Shown: positions 7,119 to 14,117 of the stretch, one piece after another
Layout: each line of letters begins with the position of its first letter
Position numbering within the stretch: position 1 is the stretch's first letter
Source: Bacillota bacterium
GTDB taxonomy: Bacteria > Bacillota > Clostridia > Lachnospirales > Lachnospiraceae
Reading direction: 5' to 3'
Assembly (NCBI GenBank): GCA_017861355.1
Contig: JAGFXQ010000154.1
Span: 1-14,586 of the forward strand
DNA: 14,586 nucleotides
The notes under the pieces: generated by a model
Seen by the model: the letters and a program-made list of their open reading frames with translations, nothing else
Told to the model about the DNA's origin: nothing
The model's database searches: none
Translations under genes and position numbers: made by a program

Positions 7119-7973
7119 TTCTTCAGGGTATCGATTGCCGCCACCAGCTCTTCCACGGTCAATAAGCCGGCAGGAATATCATAGCCTTCCTTACTAAGCT
7201 CATAGGCCAGTTCGGTTACTTGCGGTACATCCATTCGATATCTCTTAATGTCCTCCACTCGGGAGAAGATCTCTCTTGGCGTCCCTTCCATTACCACATG
7301 ACCATGTTCCATAACAAAGACTCTGTCTGCAAAGATCACCTCATCCATATGGTGGGTAATGAGAAGTACAGTTACATTCTCAGTCTTATTGAGTTCACGA
7401 ACGGTTGCAATTACTTCTTTTCGTCCATTCGGATCTAGCATAGCAGTGGGTTCATCCAGAACGATACATTCCGGCTTCATCGCCATGATACCGGCAATCG
7501 CTACTCTCTGCTTCTGACCACCGGACAACTTATTCGGTGAAAGATGTCTAAATTCTAACATTCCTACTGCTTCCAGACTCTTCTCCACTCTCTGCCAGAT
7601 CTCTTCGGTAGGAATTCCGAGGTTTTCCGGTCCAAAGCCGACATCCTCTTCCACTACCGTAGCGATGATCTGATTGTCCGGATTCTGAAATACCATCCCC
7701 GCACTCTGACGAATATCCCAAAGGTTCTTCTCCTCTGAGGTATTCAATCCATTCACCCAGACACTTCCTTCCTTCCGTTGGGTACAGGATCGCATTGATA
7801 TGCTTTGCCAAGGTAGACTTACCGGAGCCATTGGCACCAAGGATAGCGATAAAATCCCCTTTCTTCACCTTGAGGCTCACACTGTCAATCGCCTTATTGA
7901 TAGACTCCACATTACCGTCTTCGTCACGGCGGATATATTCAAAGGACAAATTATCTACTTTAATCATTTCCAT
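7106..7973 (-). pseudogene. ecfA1: ECF transporter ATP-binding protein EcfA1, frameshifted
   Basis: Two overlapping frames together make one EcfA1 ATPase. The first (from the ATG at 7973) reads residues 1-68, including Walker A GANGSGKST (46-54), ending at YPTEG. The second frame, to the stop at 7106, supplies GSVWVNG, Q-loop VFQNPDNQ, signature LSGGQKQR, Walker B CIVLDEP and switch His in LITHH. The join falls in GGAAGGAAGGAA (7765-7776 on the minus strand): removing one 4-nt unit gives a continuous protein of about 287 residues, the usual length. As read, translation of the first frame ends at 7548 with 141 residues, and the product would have Walker A but no signature or Walker B. Causes could be real loss, a repeat-length switch or a sequencing error. 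A GAGG ribosome binding site precedes the ATG. It would be the first gene of ecfA1-ecfA2-ecfT-truA-mgtC. Confidence 0.88.
7765..7776 (-). repeat. (GGAA)3 tetranucleotide repeat at the ecfA1 frameshift
   Basis: The minus strand carries three tandem GGAA units inside the ecfA1 reading frame. Two units keep the frame; three shift it by +1 (four extra bases). Tetranucleotide units change frame at each gain or loss, which is how contingency loci work, although three copies is short for a highly mutable tract. Confidence 0.8.
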
Positions 7974-8402
7974 AAGGGAACCTCATTTCTATATCAAATC
8001 ATTATTTATATCATGAACTTCGTTCCATCACATATGCTTATGTTGCTTAGCATATGCTCACTATGTTTTAATTATATCTTCATTCCATACCGATATTAAG
8101 CCGAATCAGCTTAAGCACCCAGAAAAATATGGTTACACATGATTATAACTCATACTGTTCCAAAAAAAAAGTAAAAATATTAAAATTCAATAGAATCACG
8201 AAAAGAGTACCAATTCATCTATAAATGAAATGCTACCTTAAGTTATCCTGTTTTTCATTTTAAAATGGATCACTTGCTTCATATTGCCTGTCTGATTACA
8301 AATAGATATAGCTACACTAAGATTTAAATATGATTTTGCTGAACGTCCTCCGATATATCCTTAGATATTATTATAACAAGTGAATTAGACAAGCGATGGA
8401 TT

Positions 8403-8433
8403 AGTTATGACAGTAGACAGACAAGTTATGACA
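8403..8433 (+). repeat. two AGTTATGACA direct repeats upstream of the xylanase gene
   Basis: AGTTATGACA occurs at 8403-8412 and 8424-8433, identical and 21 nt apart start to start, about two helical turns. Such spacing fits a regulator binding the same DNA face, for example in xylan-responsive control. No regulator is known from this window. Confidence 0.35.
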
Positions 8434-8494
8434 TATGATTAGTTCTATATGCTAGCAATCGTTATCTACAAATTGCAGAATACCACTAATAGTA

Positions 8495-8520
8495 TATAAC
8501 GTATATTTTTGTACGTTATA
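8495..8520. promoter_or_regulatory. 9-bp inverted repeat upstream of the xylanase promoter, operator candidate
   Basis: TATAACGTA (8495-8503) and TACGTTATA (8512-8520) are perfect inverted copies around an 8-nt T-rich spacer. It lies about 60 nt upstream of the proposed -10. It could be an operator or a hairpin; the gap from any T-tract in the right place makes a terminator unlikely. Confidence 0.4.
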
Positions 8521-8578
8521 ATAGGAAGAAACTCCGTCAAAGCGAATGAAATATTTACCCTTTTTCTTGTTTTCCATT

Positions 8579-8587
8579 TGGTATAAT
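8579..8587 (+). promoter_or_regulatory. extended -10 promoter of the xylanase gene
   Basis: TGG followed by TATAAT (8582-8587) forms an extended -10 element, with no clear -35 at 17 nt. Transcription would begin near 8594, giving a leader of about 60 nt. A second TATAAT (8629-8634) with TTGTGA 17 nt upstream would start inside the ribosome binding site and is less likely. Confidence 0.5.
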
Positions 8588-8654
8588 TGGTAATCATTTA
8601 CCCTATTGTGATTAATTGCTCATAATATTATAATGATATTGGAGGTGGTTCACG

Positions 8655-10310
8655 ATGAAATCAATAAGAAATATCATAATTACAGGTGTTACTGTTTTTC
8701 TGCTCATTATCCTACTTCAAAATTCCACACTGGTATTTGCTAAGACACCACCTAAAACATCCTCACCTCTATCTCTTGTCTATAATTTCAAAACAGGTAT
8801 TCCGGCCGAGGTAACCGGCCGCGGTCCGGTTACTATCTCTAAAGTGCAAAAAAAAAGCAGTCCTTGTGTTTATGTGTCTGGGCGTACCGAGGGATGGCAT
8901 GGCATACAAATAGAGCTTACTAACAAATTAAAGGTTGGTAAGGAATATAGAATTACGCTTTATGTGTTACAGACAGAGCAAGAAAGTGAAACAATCAATG
9001 CTTCATTTGACATCACAAAGGTCAAAAAACGTCTCTATCCTGTTATTAGTACAATTGATGTGAAGAAAAATTCCTGGGTTAAAATCAATCGCAAGGTTAG
9101 AGTCGAAGCATATGATACTATATTTTTATATCTACAGACTCTACGAAACAACACCACCAGTTTTTATGTGAAGAACATTAGAATCGAAGAGGTTGTTTAT
9201 CACCCCTCGGAGGTATTATCTTATCCTTCCTTATATCAATTAGCTGATAAATATAATTTTTACCTCGGTACTGTGATTAGCGAGGATACTCTTTCTTCCT
9301 CTCCTTTTCGGCAAGTTGTCAAAAAGCATTTTAATAGTATGACAGCTGAAAATGAGATGAAAGCTACTCGTCTATTAGACCATGAGAAGTCTATGATTAA
9401 TGCAAAGTCCGGTAATGGTATGCCCTGTTTGGATTTTAGTAAGGCTGATATCATAATGGACTTTGCTGCTGCAAATAATATTCGGATGAGAGGACATACC
9501 TTGATTTATCAAGCTGCTACGCCTGACTGGTTCTTTCGAGAGGGTTATAAATCAGACAGCAAATATGTAGACCGATCTGTGATGTTGAATCGTATGGAAA
9601 ATTACATAATGCAGGTCGTGACACATTTTGAGAAAAAGTACCCAGAAGTTATTTATGCCTGGGATGTAGTAAACGAAGCAATTGGGATTGATATATGGGA
9701 TACGGAGCCAAAAGGTGATTATCCAATCAGTATGGGTTTGCAGACCGATTTATTCTACACTAAAATCGGAGCAGATTATATTCAAAAAGCCTTTGAATAT
9801 GCCAGAAAATATTCATCAGAAGGTGTTAAATTATTTTATAATGATTGGGGTTGTACTGATCCGACCAAAAGGGATGCCATCTGCTACCTGATCAACATGG
9901 TGAATAAGGATGAGAAGTTAATCGATGGTATCGGAATGCAATGCTATCTTGAAAAAGACTCAGGCCCATTATTAAGCTACCTCGACAAGTCAGAAGCAAG
10001 CTTCGTTGATGCCGTGGATGCCTTTCATGAGCTTGATATGGAAATACATCTTACCGAGGTAACTATTAAGAATTATTCCATATCAGAATATCAGACGCAA
10101 GGAGCCTTTTATTCTGAACTCTTTAAAATCATTAAGGATATCAATAAGGATGAAGCTGTTATCACCTGTGTATCTTTCTGGAGTACTTTAGATCGGGATC
10201 AACAGGTTGGTGATCCCGGCTATCCTGAATGGCAACATTCCGGTTTATTGTCCATTGATTTACAGCCAAAGCCAGGTTTCATAGAAGTATATAACAGTTT
10301 AAATAAATAG
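8655..10310 (+). CDS. secreted GH10 endo-1,4-beta-xylanase with N-terminal CBM22-like domain
   Basis: A 551-residue secreted glycoside hydrolase. Residues 1-29 form a signal peptide (Lys/Arg start, hydrophobic 7-21, VFA cleavage site). Residues about 38-182 resemble a carbohydrate-binding module of the CBM22/CBM4-9 type. The GH10 barrel covers about 190-550. It retains AENEMK (231-236), RGH (279-281), the acid/base Glu in WDVVNEA (E341), YNDWG (395-399), Q429 and the nucleophile Glu in HLTEV (E468). Differences from the usual family pattern are LIYQAA where LVWH.Q is expected (285-288), and QCY where Q.H is expected (Y431). A GGAGGTGG lies 6 nt before the ATG. No cell-wall anchor or dockerin is seen, so the enzyme is probably released. 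It stands alone, opposite in strand to both neighbours, and contains a run of nine A (8848-8856). Xylanase activity is expected but could be altered. Confidence 0.92.
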   Translation: MKSIRNIIITGVTVFLLIILLQNSTLVFAKTPPKTSSPLSLVYNFKTGIPAEVTGRGPVTISKVQKKSSPCVYVSGRTEGWHGIQIELTNKLKVGKEYRITLYVLQTEQESETINASFDITKVKKRLYPVISTIDVKKNSWVKINRKVRVEAYDTIFLYLQTLRNNTTSFYVKNIRIEEVVYHPSEVLSYPSLYQLADKYNFYLGTVISEDTLSSSPFRQVVKKHFNSMTAENEMKATRLLDHEKSMINAKSGNGMPCLDFSKADIIMDFAAANNIRMRGHTLIYQAATPDWFFREGYKSDSKYVDRSVMLNRMENYIMQVVTHFEKKYPEVIYAWDVVNEAIGIDIWDTEPKGDYPISMGLQTDLFYTKIGADYIQKAFEYARKYSSEGVKLFYNDWGCTDPTKRDAICYLINMVNKDEKLIDGIGMQCYLEKDSGPLLSYLDKSEASFVDAVDAFHELDMEIHLTEVTIKNYSISEYQTQGAFYSELFKIIKDINKDEAVITCVSFWSTLDRDQQVGDPGYPEWQHSGLLSIDLQPKPGFIEVYNSLNK

Positions 10311-10316
10311 AAAAAA

Positions 10317-10348
10317 GACTCAGCAATGTACGAATACACTGCTGGGTC
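10317..10348. terminator. bidirectional terminator between the xylanase gene and rplQ
   Basis: GACTCAGCA (10317-10325) pairs with TGCTGGGTC (10340-10348), with an inner TGT/ACA. On the minus strand the stem is followed by six T (complement of 10311-10316), a good terminator 31 nt after the rplQ stop. On the + strand the wobble pair makes the stem complete, followed by a weaker CTTATCTTAATT, so it probably also ends the xylanase transcript. Confidence 0.8.
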
Positions 10349-10378
10349 CTTATCTTAATTGTTCTATGTGCTCCGGAA

Positions 10379-10915
10379 TTATACTAATTCGATTAATACT
10401 TCCATTGCTGCGTCGCCCTTACGGGGTCCGATTTTAACGATTCTTGTATAACCACCGTTACGGCTTGAATACTTAGGAGCAATATCATTGAATAACTTAT
10501 CGGATAAGTTAATCTCCTTAGTATTTCTCTTCTTACCAGCGTTCTCTGTAGGAACTTCGGTAACCGGGTAAAGATACTTCATCATCTGCTTTCTCGCATG
10601 AAGACGAGTAGCGCTATCCTTCTTTACAGATTTCTGAACTTCGTCAAATACTGTAACTTTCTTGCCGTTAACAACTTCTTTGACTCTCTTACCGTCTTTG
10701 TCTTTACGAGCAACCTTAGCAGTTACTGTAACGGTTTCAAAGTTGTCTTTTTCTTTCACTGCAAGTGCGATCATATGCTCTGCAATGCTGCGGATTTCCT
10801 TTGCCTTAGCTTCGGTTGTAACAATTTTACCATTGTATAATAAATTTGTAACCTGGTTTCTCAGCAATGCCTTTCTCTGGCTTGAGGTTCTTCCAAGTTT
10901 TCTATAACCTGCCAT
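10379..10915 (-). CDS. rplQ: 50S ribosomal protein L17 (bL17) with internal insertion
   Basis: Large-subunit protein L17, 178 residues. The N-terminus (MAGYRKLGRTSSQRKALLRN) and the C-terminal NGGYTRIVKIGPRKGDAA..V.IEL motif are diagnostic. The usual length is about 115-130 residues; the excess lies between about 58 and 130, a lysine-rich segment after the NFETVT part. I recall similar long L17 forms in Lachnospiraceae, so it is probably lineage-specific rather than damage. AGGAGGG precedes the ATG, and the gap from rpoA is 29 nt. It is the last gene of the operon, followed by the terminator at 10317-10348. Confidence 0.97.
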   Translation of the reverse strand: MAGYRKLGRTSSQRKALLRNQVTNLLYNGKIVTTEAKAKEIRSIAEHMIALAVKEKDNFETVTVTAKVARKDKDGKRVKEVVNGKKVTVFDEVQKSVKKDSATRLHARKQMMKYLYPVTEVPTENAGKKRNTKEINLSDKLFNDIAPKYSSRNGGYTRIVKIGPRKGDAAMEVLIELV

Positions 10916-10944
10916 TTGTTTCCCTCCTTTGAATCATTTTATCA

Positions 10945-11904
10945 CTATTCATCGCTCGCGTTTAGAGATAAACCAAGCTCCTTTAATTTTGCAAGAACTT
11001 CTTCTAATGACTTACGACCAAGATTTCTAACCTTCATCATGTCTTCTGCCGTCTTATTCGTAAGTTCTTCAACTGTATTAATGCCTGCTCTCTTCAAGCA
11101 GTTATAGGAACGAACGGATAACTCCAGCTCGTCTATGTTCATCTCAAGAACCTTCTCTTTTTCATTGTCTTCTTTTTCAACCATAATCTCGGCTGTCTTA
11201 GCATGTTCAGACAAATCAATGAAGGAATTCAGATGCTCACTTAATACCTTTGCCGCCAAGCTTACTGCTTCATCCGGGATAAGTGTTCCATTGGTATATA
11301 CATCCAAGGTAAGCTTATCAAAGTCAGTGATCTGGCCTACACGGGTGTTCTCAACAGTCAGGTTAACGCGCTCAACAGGAGTATAGATGGAGTCAATCGG
11401 AATAACACCAATTGGCAGATCATCATTCTTATTCTTGTCAGCACTAACATATCCTCTACCGTTGGTAACAGTTAACTCCATATAGAGTCTGCTATCCGGT
11501 CCACCACATAAGGTTGCAATTACTTGATCTGGATTAAGTATCTCGATATCCGGGTCAGCTTGTATATCTCCTGCTGTCACTACAACCTCGCCTTCTGCTT
11601 CAATGTATGCAGTTTTAGGCTCGTTCGTATCGCTTGTGTTTCTGATTGCTAAGCTCTTGATATTCATGATAATCTCGGTTACATCTTCCTTAACGCCAGG
11701 AATAACAGAGAACTCATGAACAACACCGTCAATCTTAATTTGACTTACGGCAGAACCCGGTAAGGATGAAAGCATGATTCTTCTAAGAGAATTTCCTAAG
11801 GTTGTACCATAGCCTCTCTCCAGAGGTTCTACCACAAAACGTCCAAACTTCTTATCTTCGGAAATTTCTGCAATCTCTATTTTGGGTTTTTCAAAATCAA
11901 ACAC
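10945..11904 (-). CDS. rpoA: DNA-directed RNA polymerase subunit alpha
   Basis: The 319-residue alpha subunit, which dimerises to start RNA polymerase assembly. The N-terminal domain (about 1-230) includes LERGYGTTLGNSLRRIMLSS (28-47); the C-terminal DNA-contact domain (about 250-319) has ELSVRSYNCLKRAGI and NLGRKSLEEV, matching the UP-element and activator-binding surface. Length is normal for Firmicutes. The start codon is GTG (complement of 11902-11904), supported by a GGAGGG 7 nt upstream. It lies between rpsD (gap 38 nt) and rplQ in the standard alpha-operon order. Confidence 0.98.
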   Translation of the reverse strand: MFDFEKPKIEIAEISEDKKFGRFVVEPLERGYGTTLGNSLRRIMLSSLPGSAVSQIKIDGVVHEFSVIPGVKEDVTEIIMNIKSLAIRNTSDTNEPKTAYIEAEGEVVVTAGDIQADPDIEILNPDQVIATLCGGPDSRLYMELTVTNGRGYVSADKNKNDDLPIGVIPIDSIYTPVERVNLTVENTRVGQITDFDKLTLDVYTNGTLIPDEAVSLAAKVLSEHLNSFIDLSEHAKTAEIMVEKEDNEKEKVLEMNIDELELSVRSYNCLKRAGINTVEELTNKTAEDMMKVRNLGRKSLEEVLAKLKELGLSLNASDE

Positions 11905-11942
11905 AACAGGACCCTCCTTCTGGGTATTTTGAGTTGCCTTAA

Positions 11943-12539
11943 TTATTTAGAGTACAACTCGACAATCAACACTTCGTTTACCGGAACATCAATCTGGTCT
12001 CTTGTAGGGAGTTCCTTAACTACACCTGTAAACGCTTCGTGACTTGCCTCAAGCCATGCAGGTACGGTTCTTCCGTCGGTTAACTCGAAAACATCCTTAT
12101 ATCTCTGTGTATTCTTGAATTTTTCTTTAATCTCAATCTTATCTCCGGCCTTTAATGTGTAGGATGGAATGTTTACACATTTGCCGTTTACTAATACATG
12201 CTTGTGATCAACGATCTGTCTAGCTTCTTTTCTTGTTCTGCCAAATCCCATACGGAACATAACATTATCAAGTCTAAGCTCTAACAGGGTCATTAAGTTC
12301 TCACCTGCTGTACCCTTCTTCATCTTCTGTGCTCTGGCAAATAAGTTTCTGAAAGGCTGCTCTAACATACCATAGATAAACTTAGCCTTCTGCTTTTCTC
12401 TTAATTGTAATCCATATTCACTAGTCTTCTTGCCTGCTCTTGCAAATGTTCTGTTTGATTTCTTGCCAATTCCAAGATAAGCAGGTTCCAGACCAAGAGA
12501 TCTACATTTCTTTAAAACCGGACTCATATCTCTAGCCAT
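11943..12539 (-). CDS. rpsD: 30S ribosomal protein S4 (uS4)
   Basis: Small-subunit primary assembly protein S4, 198 residues. It binds 16S rRNA near the 5' domain and in several bacteria represses its own operon. The N-terminal domain begins MARDMSPVLKKCRSLGL and the S4 RNA-binding fold covers about 88-150, with LELRLDNVMFRMGFGRTRKEARQ at its start shown by key residues R89, F95, G98 and R101. Only C12 is found in the N-terminal part, so it is a zinc-free form. GGGAGGT precedes the ATG, 16 nt from the rpsK stop. Bacillus keeps rpsD apart; its place inside the alpha operon fits Clostridia. Confidence 0.98.
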   Translation of the reverse strand: MARDMSPVLKKCRSLGLEPAYLGIGKKSNRTFARAGKKTSEYGLQLREKQKAKFIYGMLEQPFRNLFARAQKMKKGTAGENLMTLLELRLDNVMFRMGFGRTRKEARQIVDHKHVLVNGKCVNIPSYTLKAGDKIEIKEKFKNTQRYKDVFELTDGRTVPAWLEASHEAFTGVVKELPTRDQIDVPVNEVLIVELYSK

Positions 12540-12555
12540 CGTTATTTACCTCCCA

Positions 12556-12963
12556 TTAGACTCTTCTGCGTTTTGGCGGACGACATCCGTTATGAGGAAC
12601 CGGAGTTACATCCTTAATACTGGTTACTTCAATACCGCAAGCTTGAAGCGCGCGGATTGCAGCTTCACGACCCTGACCAGGTCCTTTAACCATAACCTCT
12701 ACGGATTTCAAACCATGAACAAGTGCTGCCTTAGCTGCTGTTTCAGCTGCCATCTGTGCAGCGTATGCAGTAGACTTTCTTGAACCTCTAAAGCCTAATC
12801 CACCGGCACTTGCCCAAGAAAGTGCATTGCCTTCTGAATCAGTCAGCGTAACAATTGTATTGTTAAAAGATGACTGAATGTGTGCCTGTCCACGATCGAC
12901 ATTCTTCTTCACACGCTTCTTTGTCACTTTTTTAGCTGCTGGTGTTGCCATTTTCTTAGCCAT
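12556..12963 (-). CDS. rpsK: 30S ribosomal protein S11 (uS11)
   Basis: A 135-residue small-subunit platform protein. Diagnostic stretches are HIQSSFNNTIVT, the WASAGGLGFRGSRKST region, VKGPGQGREAAIRAL and the C-terminal DVTPVPHNGCRPPKRRRV end. The N-terminus has a short Lys-rich extension (residues 1-20). AGGAGGG precedes the ATG. The gap from rpsM is 151 nt, larger than usual, and holds a hairpin at 13034-13057. Confidence 0.98.
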   Translation of the reverse strand: MAKKMATPAAKKVTKKRVKKNVDRGQAHIQSSFNNTIVTLTDSEGNALSWASAGGLGFRGSRKSTAYAAQMAAETAAKAALVHGLKSVEVMVKGPGQGREAAIRALQACGIEVTSIKDVTPVPHNGCRPPKRRRV

Positions 12964-13033
12964 CTAACAAACCCTCCTATTGGATTATTCGTTACAATTG
13001 AATCGGATATTACCAATTCGTCTTGTATTTTCT

Positions 13034-13057
13034 GTTCATTCTCACTATAGAACGAAC
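13034..13057 (-). other. hairpin in the rpsM-rpsK spacer
   Basis: On the minus strand GTTCGTTCT and AGAATGAAC pair over nine positions (one G-U) around a 6-nt loop. On the + strand the same position would be an A-C mismatch, so the fold favours the mRNA sense. No T-tract follows; it could be a processing or stability element. Confidence 0.45.
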
Positions 13058-13114
13058 TCTAATTATTTATTTAATATTATTGTTTTACTCTCCAAGAATT
13101 AATTTGGGCTAAGC

Positions 13115-13483
13115 CTACTTCTTCTTGTTAGCAACAGTTCTTCTGGGACCTTTTCTTGTTCTAGCGTTAGTCTTAGTTTTCTGACCACGAACCGGAAGGC
13201 CCTTTCTATGACGGATACCTCTATAGCATCCGATTTCCTGCAGTCTCTTGATGTTAAGAGCGATTTCTCTTCTTAAATCACCTTCAACCTGCTGAGATTC
13301 ATCAATAACATCACGAATTCTGCCAACTTCTTCATCTGTTAAATCTCTAACACGAGTGTCGGGATTAACTTTTGCTGTAGCAAGAATACGATTCGCACTT
13401 ACTCTACCGATACCGTAAATATAGGTAAGTCCGATTTCTACACGTTTCTCTCTTGGTAAATCTACACCACTGATACGAGCCAT
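13115..13483 (-). CDS. rpsM: 30S ribosomal protein S13 (uS13)
   Basis: A 122-residue small-subunit head protein contacting the P-site tRNA and the large subunit (bridges B1a/B1b). The MARISGVDLPREKRVEIGLTY start, the YGIGR..A..I motif, GCYRGIRHRKGLPVRGQ.T.TNARTRKGP and the Lys-rich tail are diagnostic; length is normal. A GGAGGTG lies 9 nt before the ATG. It is preceded by a very long, folded untranslated region rather than by rpmJ at short distance. Confidence 0.98.
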   Translation of the reverse strand: MARISGVDLPREKRVEIGLTYIYGIGRVSANRILATAKVNPDTRVRDLTDEEVGRIRDVIDESQQVEGDLRREIALNIKRLQEIGCYRGIRHRKGLPVRGQKTKTNARTRKGPRRTVANKKK

Positions 13484-13888
13484 GTGCTTTTACACCTCCA
13501 AAAATATTTGTTGTTTCATATAACGACGAACATCACAATGATATCCACCGTCCGCAGTGACCAGCACTGCTACAGAATCTGCAACAACAGCTTCTGTATA
13601 CAGGCTTGCAAGACAAGCCTGTAACGTAACATAACGACCGCATAACGAACTATATCGCAACGAGATTACAGAGTAACCCCTTGCAATTCGATCGATTTTT
13701 GGCATTCCTATATTACGGTTTTCAGCCGCTTTAAATTGTGACTTTCAAGACAATCAACTTGAAGTTAAGAATCCATGATGACGGCACGGTTCTTAAGACA
13801 TCATCAAGCGGTTAGATAGGCCGGGAGATGGCTGTCCACAATATCACAATGTTCTGCCGCACTTCCATTCATCGATGGAACCTACAGT
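13484..13888 (-). promoter_or_regulatory. structured leader RNA upstream of rpsM, candidate ribosomal-protein autoregulatory element
   Basis: About 405 nt with no convincing gene but dense base pairing on the minus-strand sense. Helices: 13863-13880 (TTCCAT/ATGGAA), a possible long-range closing helix (13806-13811 with 13857-13864), 13765-13796 (12-bp stem, one bulge, 7-nt loop), 13742-13764 (7-bp with a bulge, directly abutting), 13664-13678 (6-bp), 13599-13623 (perfect 10-bp, 5-nt loop), 13572-13597 (6-bp plus 3-bp with a 1x1 mismatch) and 13554-13570 (perfect 6-bp). The last three are separated by single bases. Two helices need G-U pairs that exist only in the rpsM sense. S4, encoded downstream, is a known repressor of alpha operons in other bacteria, but no match to a known leader class is seen. 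Function is inference. Confidence 0.5.
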
Positions 13889-13894
13889 CAGATG

Positions 13895-13903
13895 ATTGTA
13901 ACA
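13895..13903 (-). promoter_or_regulatory. extended -10 promoter upstream of the rpsM leader
   Basis: On the minus strand TGT is followed by TACAAT (complement of 13895-13900), an extended -10 element without a recognisable -35. It lies between the hairpin after rpmJ and the folded leader, and would start transcription near 13888. Confidence 0.45.
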
Positions 13904-13930
13904 CAAAAAGCAAGAACTAGATTATATAAA

Positions 13931-13966
13931 ACAATAACGAGTCATATGAGGTACTCGAACTATTGT
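13931..13966 (-). terminator. hairpin directly after rpmJ, possible terminator
   Basis: Four nt past the rpmJ stop, ACAATA pairs with TATTGT and CGAGT with ACTCG, with a small internal loop (13931-13942 against 13953-13966). On the minus strand a GTTTTATATAAT stretch follows. The stem is AU-rich, so termination would be partial at best. Confidence 0.45.
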
Positions 13967-13969
13967 ATA

Positions 13970-14083
13970 TTAGCCTTGTCTTTGTTTGTGTTTAGGATTC
14001 TCACAGATAACTCTGATGGATCCCTTTCTCTTAATGATTTTGCATTTTTCGCAAATCGGTTTTACTGATGACCTTACTTTCAC
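13970..14083 (-). CDS. rpmJ: 50S ribosomal protein L36 (bL36), zinc-binding form
   Basis: A 37-residue large-subunit protein, the usual length. The zinc ligands of the C+ form are all present: C11, C14, C27 and H32. The start codon is GTG (complement of 14081-14083), giving the family MKVRSSVKPICEKC start; AGGGGTGA lies just upstream. It has its own strong promoter (14118-14146) and is separated from infA by 203 nt and from rpsM by 486 nt, so it may be made as a separate short transcript. Confidence 0.96.
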   Translation of the reverse strand: MKVRSSVKPICEKCKIIKRKGSIRVICENPKHKQRQG

Positions 14084-14117
14084 AGTAATTCACCCCTTTC
14101 AAAAAAGTCCGTTTTCT

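Larger units (their letters stand above)
7974..8654. other. 681-nt divergent intergenic region between ecfA1 and the xylanase gene
   Basis: AT-rich and without a supported gene. On the ecfA1 side there is an 8-bp inverted repeat CATATGCT/AGCATATG (8031-8038, 8049-8056), a TTAAGC/GCTTAA pair (8096-8114) and a weak minus-strand TATAAT (complement of 8142-8147) without a good -35. The middle holds a 12-bp palindrome (8256-8267) and a pair of 10-bp direct repeats (8403-8433). On the xylanase side there is a 9-bp inverted repeat (8495-8520) and an extended -10 promoter (8579-8587). Confidence 0.5.

Noticed and set aside
7548..7973. ecfA1 treated as a programmed +1 frameshift gene
   Set aside because: No stop codon or recognised slippery site at the join, no stimulatory structure seen, and the break coincides with a simple repeat; a repeat-length change or error is simpler.
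7800..8099. 99-codon + strand frame opposite the ecfA1 start
   Set aside because: Mostly antisense to ecfA1, no ribosome binding site, runs into the AT-rich intergenic region.
7974..8200. vitamin or metal riboswitch upstream of the ecf operon
   Set aside because: No cobalamin, TPP, FMN or NiCo-type conserved core could be found; only short inverted repeats are visible.
13490..13705. 71-codon minus-strand open frame ending 6 nt before rpsM
   Set aside because: No usable ribosome binding site (AGGA only 1 nt before its ATG), no family resemblance, and it lies over four strong hairpins; better explained as part of a leader RNA. A leader peptide cannot be fully excluded.
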